A DNA stretch of 11,251 bases from Pseudomonadota bacterium. Lineage in GTDB: Bacteria > Pseudomonadota > Alphaproteobacteria > Acetobacterales > Acetobacteraceae. The DNA is taken from assembly GCA_021798375.1 (NCBI GenBank), contig JAJZHU010000051.1:1-11251 (forward strand), read 5' to 3'. The translations under genes and the position numbers were made by a program. Below the pieces are notes generated by a model. It was not told the origin of the DNA. It did no database searches and worked only from the letters and a program-made list of their open reading frames with translations. Every line of letters starts with the position of its first letter. Positions within the stretch are counted from its first letter, which is position 1. Positions 8,128 to 11,251 of this stretch are shown in pieces.

Positions 8128-8940
8128 ATGACCAACGAAGAACACAACATCATCACCCAGTTCATCGCCCGCTTTGGCGGTGGACAGCCGGCCGGCAATC
8201 CGTGGGGATCCGTGCCCGCCACCACGCCCGCGGCGCCGCTGCCGCCGGTGGACCCCGAGGCCGATCAGTTGATCGCCGCGTTGTTCGCCCAATACCCCGA
8301 GGCGCGTTACCGCATCACCCAAATGGCGTTCGTGCAGGAAGCCGCCCTGACCGAAGCGCAACATCACATCGAACGGCTGCAATGGGAACTGCAACAAGCT
8401 CAGGCCGCGGCCCGGCAAGCGCCGCGCGGATTGTTGGGCGGATTGTTCGGCGGCGCGCCCAGGCCGCAAGCACCGCCAATGCCGCCGCCGCAACCGCAGC
8501 CGCCGCAATATGCGCCCTATGCGCCGCAACCGCAGATGTTTCAGCAAGGCAGCGGGTTTTTGGGCTCGGCCGTGCGCACGGCAGCCGGGGTGGCCGGAGG
8601 CATGGTGCTGGGTAATATGATGATGAATCTGTTTGAGCCGAACCGTGGATATGGTGGTGGATTCGGGGGTGGATATGGTGGTGGATATGGTGGTGGATTC
8701 GGGGGCGGCATGGGACAGCAGGAAACCGTGACGAATAATTATTACGGCGATGCGTCCGCGGGCGGTGCCGATCCGTGGGGTGGTGGCGGTGGAACGCTGC
8801 CGCCGCAGCAAGACGAAAATTGGGGATCGAACGACGGCAGTGATCAATCAGGCGGGGATCAATCGGGCGGAGATTGGGGCGGCGGCGGCGATGGTGGTGG
8901 TGACGGTGGTGGTGGTGACGGCGGCGGCGATTGGAGTTGA
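8128..8940 (+). CDS. DUF2076 family protein with Gly-rich repeats
   Basis: A 270-residue protein of unknown function. The N-terminus MTNEEHNIITQFIARFGGG and residues 41-95 (VDPEADQLIAALFAQYPEARYRITQMAFVQEAALTEAQHHIERL…) carry the DUF2076 pattern: a short helical start, then a helix ending in a likely coiled coil. A Pro/Gln linker (112-139) follows, then GFLGSAVRTAAGVAGGMVLGNMMMNLF (143-169), a hydrophobic Gly/Ala stretch typical of the family that may contact membrane. After it come five GYGG/GFGG units and an acidic Gly/Asp/Trp tail. There is no signal peptide. I chose ATG 8128 because AAGGGA lies 9 bases upstream and the domain starts exactly there; the frame also extends upstream to a TTG at 8032, but that extension has no family character. 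Low-complexity composition suggests a disordered C-terminus. Confidence 0.8.
   Translation: MTNEEHNIITQFIARFGGGQPAGNPWGSVPATTPAAPLPPVDPEADQLIAALFAQYPEARYRITQMAFVQEAALTEAQHHIERLQWELQQAQAAARQAPRGLLGGLFGGAPRPQAPPMPPPQPQPPQYAPYAPQPQMFQQGSGFLGSAVRTAAGVAGGMVLGNMMMNLFEPNRGYGGGFGGGYGGGYGGGFGGGMGQQETVTNNYYGDASAGGADPWGGGGGTLPPQQDENWGSNDGSDQSGGDQSGGDWGGGGDGGGDGGGGDGGGDWS
8647..8706 (+). repeat. Five tandem 12-bp units encoding GYGG/GFGG
   Basis: The units are GGATATGGTGGT and GGATTCGGGGGT/C in the order Y, F, Y, Y, F with no spacer. They lie inside the DUF2076 gene and encode GYGG GFGG GYGG GYGG GFGG. The Y units are identical at DNA level, which points to recent slippage expansion in whole codons. Copy number may vary between strains without shifting the frame. 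Confidence 0.9.
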
Positions 8941-8944
8941 TCGC

Positions 8945-8970
8945 AAAAAAGGCGGCGCCACGGCACCGCC
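8945..8970 (-). terminator. Hairpin with U-tract on the minus strand, behind the DUF2076 gene
   Basis: Read on the minus strand, GGCGGTGC pairs with GCGCCGCC around a CGTG loop (one U-G wobble), followed at once by six T. On the plus strand the wobble becomes a C-A mismatch and no T-run follows. The signal is therefore better built to stop minus-strand transcription than to end the DUF2076 transcript beginning at 8128. No minus-strand gene is recognised upstream of it in the window. Confidence 0.5.
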
Positions 8971-9093
8971 TAGTTGACGCACCGATCAACGGGGCGTTTC
9001 GGGAGGAAACATAAGGCCACTGCTGACCCGTGTTAAATCATCTCACAAAATGACCAAAGACCGGTAAAGTTTTCGCGCGAAAAGGCGTCAATT

Positions 9094-9594
9094 TTGTTGT
9101 TATTAAAATACTTTAAGATTCCCGCCGGAATTTGGACAATTTTGCCCCCTCTGCTACTGCCCGTGATCCTGGCCGCCTGCGGGGGATCCGGTCCCAAACC
9201 CGATTTGGTGGGCACCGAACGCCGCAGCGCGGAATGTGCCCCCTATGCGCGCCAACTGACCGGACTGGCGCTATCGGGCGACGCCTATCAATGGTGGGAT
9301 GAAGCCGACGGGCAATATCCCCGATCCCACACGCCGTCGGTTGGCGCGGCGCTGGTGTTTCGCCGCTGCGACCGTCTGCCCAGCGGCCATGTCTCGGTGG
9401 TGGCGAAATTGCTGTCCAGGCGCGAAATCCTGGTCGATCAGGCCAATTGGTGGCACGGGCGCATTTCCCAAAATGATCTGGTGCGCGATGTATCATTGCA
9501 CAATGATTGGACATTGGTGCGCGTCTGGTGGCGGCCAACGGATTCATTGGGGGTGACGCAGTATCAGACCTATGGGTTCGTTGGCGGGAAGTAA
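9094..9594 (+). CDS. Small lipoprotein with CHAP amidase/peptidase domain
   Basis: A 166-residue protein. Residues 1-29 form a lipoprotein signal (KYFKIPAGIWTILPPLLLPVILAAC) with lipobox LAAC and Cys29 as the lipidation site, followed by GGSGP. The mature part is a CHAP domain: Cys48 in SAECAPYARQLTG (nucleophile), then GDAYQWWDEA, VGAALVFR, His99 in PSGHVSVV, and DQANW with Asn118 as the likely third catalytic residue. CHAP enzymes cleave peptidoglycan stem peptides or amide bonds; activity here is inferred from the intact Cys-His-Asn set. No ATG or GTG fits: the frame is open from 9037, and TTG 9094 (or the next codon, TTG 9097) is the best start, with AAGGCG 6 bases upstream. The palindromic repeat split by the IS element lies about 35 bases after its stop. 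Confidence 0.78.
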   Translation: MLLLKYFKIPAGIWTILPPLLLPVILAACGGSGPKPDLVGTERRSAECAPYARQLTGLALSGDAYQWWDEADGQYPRSHTPSVGAALVFRRCDRLPSGHVSVVAKLLSRREILVDQANWWHGRISQNDLVRDVSLHNDWTLVRVWWRPTDSLGVTQYQTYGFVGGK

Positions 9595-9628
9595 TACCAG
9601 ACCGCGTAGAGACTGACCCTTGTGACGT

Positions 9629-9692
9629 CGTCATGCGAGCCCTTACGAAGCAATCCATCTTCGCTTTTTCCCTGGCTGCAAAATAAAGAAAG
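9629..9692. repeat. Left part of a palindromic (REP-like) intergenic repeat interrupted by the IS
   Basis: The left arm ends …GAAGCAATCCATCTT at 9661. After an AT-rich loop (9662-9689) the right arm starts with AAG and is broken by the IS at 9692/9693; it resumes at 11100. Removing the IS and keeping one AT restores AAGATGGATTGC, an exact 12-base inverted match to GCAATCCATCTT. The match continues outward to GCGAGC with four mismatches in 27 positions. It resembles the common proteobacterial repeat containing GCGAGC and GAAGCAATCC, recalled from memory. Confidence 0.75.
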
Positions 9693-9699
9693 ATGATGG

Positions 9700-9712
9700 T
9701 GTGGACGGCCCC
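9700..9712 (+). repeat. Left subterminal inverted repeat of the IS (13 bp)
   Basis: TGTGGACGGCCCC is identical to the reverse complement of 11084-11096. The next base fails to match on each side, so the repeat is exactly 13 bp. It lies 7 bp inside the inferred left end. Confidence 0.88.
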
Positions 9713-9734
9713 CGAACGGCATCGAATGTGCCAA

Positions 9735-9759
9735 GATGAGGTCTGTTAGTGATCTCATC
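9735..9759 (+). promoter_or_regulatory. Inverted repeat just upstream of the transposase ribosome site
   Basis: GATGAG (9735-9740) and CTCATC (9754-9759) form a perfect 6-bp inverted repeat with a 13-base spacer. It ends two bases before the AAGGAG ribosome site (9762-9767) of the transposase. As RNA it would be a hairpin in the leader; as DNA it could be a protein site in the left end. No function is shown. Confidence 0.4.
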
Positions 9760-9773
9760 GAAAGGAGCCGCCC

Positions 9774-10817
9774 GTGGACAAGCTTATCCGCATTGGTATG
9801 GATACGTCGAAGCAAATTTTTCAACTGCACGGTGTGAACGCGGCGGAAGCGCCGGGTTTGCGCAAAAAGATCCGCCGTCAGGAGCTGCTGTCGTTCTTTG
9901 GCCGCCTGGAGCCGACGGTTGTGGCGATGGAAGCCTGTGGCGGGTCCCATCATTGGGCGCGCGAGCTGCGCAAGCTGGGGCACGAGGTGAAACTGATCGC
10001 CCCGCAATTTGTGAAGCCCTACGTCAAGCGGGGCAAGAACGACGCGGCGGATGCCGAGGCGCTGTGCGAGGCGATGAGCCGTCCGACCATGCGATTTGTG
10101 CCGGTGAAGAGCGCTGAAAGCCAGGCGGATTTGATGCTGGCTGGTGTGCGTGACCGGCTGGTGCGCAACCGGGTGCAGCTCGCCAACTCCATCCGCGGCC
10201 ATGCGCTGGAGTTTGGCGTGACCGCCGCCAAGGGACCCTCCAAGCTTGGCGAGTTGCTGCGGCGGCTGAAGCAAGACGAGACGCTGCCTGTCCTGGCGCG
10301 AGAGCTGTTTGCGGAATTGGCTGACGAATATGCTGCTTTGGAGCAGCGCATTAAGTCGATCGAGGCCAAGTTGCAGGCTTGGCACCGGACGAACGAGCTT
10401 TCCCAACGGCTGGCGAAGATTCCGTCGGTCGGACCAGTGATCGCCACGATGCTGGTGATGAAGACCCCCGATCCCCACGCCTTCCGATCCGGCCGGGACT
10501 TTGCGGCATGGCTTGGCCTGACGCCCAAGGACCACTCGACCGGCGGCAAGGTGAAATTGGGTGGCATTACCCGAGCGGGCGACGAAGCACTGCGAAGTTT
10601 GCTGATCGTGGGCGCCACGTCCGTGATCAGACAGATGCGGTGCGGCGGTGCCCGGCGTCCGTCCGGTTGGCTCACAGAGCTTTTGCAGCGTAAGCCACCG
10701 AAGCTGGCCGCCGTTGCATTGGCCAACAAGACCGCGCGCATCGTCTGGAAGCTGATGGTCAGTGGCGAGGCCTACAAATTTCTCCCCGTCGGACAACCGG
10801 TCAGTAAGGCTGCTTAA
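9774..10817 (+). CDS. IS110-family (IS1111 group) DEDD transposase
   Basis: A 347-residue recombinase of usual family length. The N-terminal RuvC-like domain has the DEDD set D10 (RIGMDTSK), E53 (VAMEACGGSHHWAR), D90 and D93 (KRGKNDAADAEALCEA). A coiled region (about 165-215) links it to the C-terminal domain, which opens with a helix-hairpin-helix-like RLAKIPSVGPVIATML. S255 in DHSTGGKVKLGGITRAGDEALRSLL is the likely catalytic serine. Relatives use a structured RNA to pair donor ends with a target and exchange strands without terminal hydrolysis of the usual DDE kind. Start is GTG with AAGGAG 6 bases upstream. The frame is intact, with no internal stop or shift, so the enzyme is probably functional. 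Codon use does not obviously differ from the surrounding genes. Confidence 0.95.
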   Translation: MDKLIRIGMDTSKQIFQLHGVNAAEAPGLRKKIRRQELLSFFGRLEPTVVAMEACGGSHHWARELRKLGHEVKLIAPQFVKPYVKRGKNDAADAEALCEAMSRPTMRFVPVKSAESQADLMLAGVRDRLVRNRVQLANSIRGHALEFGVTAAKGPSKLGELLRRLKQDETLPVLARELFAELADEYAALEQRIKSIEAKLQAWHRTNELSQRLAKIPSVGPVIATMLVMKTPDPHAFRSGRDFAAWLGLTPKDHSTGGKVKLGGITRAGDEALRSLLIVGATSVIRQMRCGGARRPSGWLTELLQRKPPKLAAVALANKTARIVWKLMVSGEAYKFLPVGQPVSKAA

Positions 10818-11083
10818 CGGGAACAAGATTGGCGGAAGCGACGGGGAATTCTCTCGCCGGTTTCGTTGATGTCGAGCATGCAAGAGAACGAGCAGATGGT
10901 GGGATCGAGCGATCCAAGACGAGAGACACTCCGTGCAATCCATCGGCGCACCACGCCGCAAAGATGTTTGGAACTCACGTCGCGGAAACCATCTTGGCCA
11001 GCGGTCATAGCGCCGCACCAAACAGGCCGGACATATGGACGCAACGCTTCGATTAAAAATCCGCACGAAAACCTTGCAGGCAA
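10818..11083 (+). ncRNA. Probable bridge RNA/seekRNA of the IS1111 element
   Basis: The region between the transposase stop and the right inverted repeat holds no credible gene but several hairpins, e.g. GGATC-GAGC-GATCC (10902-10915), GGCG-CACCA-CGCC (10945-10957) and GCGG…CCGC (11001-11016). Around the second hairpin, GCAATCCATC (10935-10944) is the exact reverse complement of the rebuilt insertion site GATGGATTGC, and AAAGATG (10960-10966) equals the left side of that site. Around the third, ACCATC (10988-10993) and ACATATG (11031-11037) match the joined element ends in the same arrangement. This is the layout of target- and donor-binding loops. IS1111 elements are known to encode such an RNA here. 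The RNA's exact ends cannot be set by eye. Confidence 0.72.
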
Positions 11084-11096
11084 GGGGCCGTCCACA
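11084..11096 (-). repeat. Right subterminal inverted repeat of the IS (13 bp)
   Basis: GGGGCCGTCCACA is the exact reverse complement of the left repeat at 9700-9712. It lies 3 bp inside the inferred right end at 11099. Confidence 0.88.
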
Positions 11097-11097
11097 T

Positions 11098-11127
11098 ATG
11101 GATTGCCGCGCAAGAGCTCGCAATTTG
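11098..11127. repeat. Right part of the interrupted palindromic repeat
   Basis: After the core AT (11098-11099) the sequence GGATTGCCGCGCAAGAGCTC and the following GCAATTTG complete the right arm begun at 9690-9692. Its reverse complement aligns with the left arm from GCGAGC to GCAATCCATCTT with four mismatches. The arm was therefore cut three bases in from the loop by the IS insertion. Confidence 0.72.
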
Positions 11128-11251
11128 TCTCTTGGAAATATGCTTAGATGGCTCTGCCTGGTGAGAGCTGGGCGCCGTGATCTGGTTTGCAGCCCTGACC
11201 ACGGCGCGGGCAGATAGACCGTCTCGCAATTGGGCTGTAGGCCCGCCGTCA
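11128..11251. other. Unassigned sequence to the window edge
   Basis: No gene, RNA or repeat is recognised in these 124 bases. A minus-strand frame open from the edge (…AQLRDGLSARAVVRAANQITAP…) and a plus-strand frame open from a GTG near 11178 (VIWFAALTTARADRPS…) both run out of the window. Neither has a recognisable family motif. The minus-strand frame runs on through the palindrome and ends inside the IS at 11053, which argues against it as an intact gene. Confidence 0.3.

Larger units (their letters stand above)
9693..11099 (+). mobile_element. IS110-family insertion sequence, IS1111 group, about 1.4 kb
   Basis: A complete element with one transposase gene, 13-bp subterminal inverted repeats (9700-9712 and 11084-11096), a short left non-coding end (about 80 bp) and a long right non-coding end (about 280 bp). 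The subterminal repeats and the large region downstream of the transposase mark the IS1111 group, since IS110-group members have the long region upstream. I placed the ends by the group rule, from memory, of 7 bp outside the left repeat and 3 bp outside the right. Both positions then show the dinucleotide AT (9693-9694 and 11098-11099), as expected for a shared recombination core. ATG is shared at both ends, so the crossover is uncertain by one base. It lies in an intergenic palindrome and breaks no recognised gene. Confidence 0.85.

Noticed and set aside
8647..8706. Short repeats as a CRISPR array
   Set aside because: The 12-bp units are directly abutting without spacers and encode GYGG/GFGG in frame inside a gene.
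9570..11123. 517-codon minus-strand frame across the IS and palindrome
   Set aside because: It lies antisense to the DEDD transposase, has no domain, and its end is the translated palindromic repeat.
11053..11251. Minus-strand partial gene at the right edge
   Set aside because: No recognisable family, and the frame runs through the palindromic repeat into the IS end; more sequence to the right would be needed.

Overview
The window looks like chromosomal DNA of a GC-rich alphaproteobacterium, perhaps in or near the Rhodospirillales/Acetobacteraceae. The grounds are codon choice, a GCGAGC…GCAATCC palindromic intergenic repeat of the kind I recall from many proteobacterial genomes, and the gene families present. 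The genus cannot be read from the sequence.

Positions 1-3304 hold the tail of a periplasmic adaptor gene followed, with an ATGA overlap, by a complete RND efflux pump permease. Three bases later a cytochrome bd quinol oxidase operon begins: a 58-codon gene for a CydP-like small membrane protein, then cydA, cydB (ATGA overlap) and the 35-codon cydX. CydA keeps its haem ligands and the long Q-loop residues; CydX closely matches the enterobacterial protein. A hairpin at 6296-6320 ends the operon and may also serve the convergent gene beyond it.

Positions 6342-8006 (minus strand) encode a membrane-anchored GH17 beta-glucan enzyme with both catalytic glutamates and a polytopic C-terminal region. 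Divergent from it is a DUF2076 protein with a 12-bp GYGG/GFGG tandem repeat and an acidic Gly/Asp tail. Next is a small TTG-initiated lipoprotein with a CHAP amidase/peptidase fold.

The most interesting part is 9629-11127. An IS110-family element of the IS1111 type (DEDD transposase, 13-bp subterminal inverted repeats, about 1.4 kb) sits inside one arm of a palindromic repeat. Its roughly 280-nt non-coding region downstream of the transposase has the marks of a bridge/seekRNA. One 10-nt segment is an exact reverse complement of the rebuilt insertion site across the AT core, and a 7-nt segment matches the left side of that site on the other strand. A second pair of segments matches the joined element ends in the same geometry. 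Joining the ends would also create a TTGCAG-17-TATGAT promoter-like sequence facing the transposase. The element therefore seems to carry a readable guide for the repeat it occupies.
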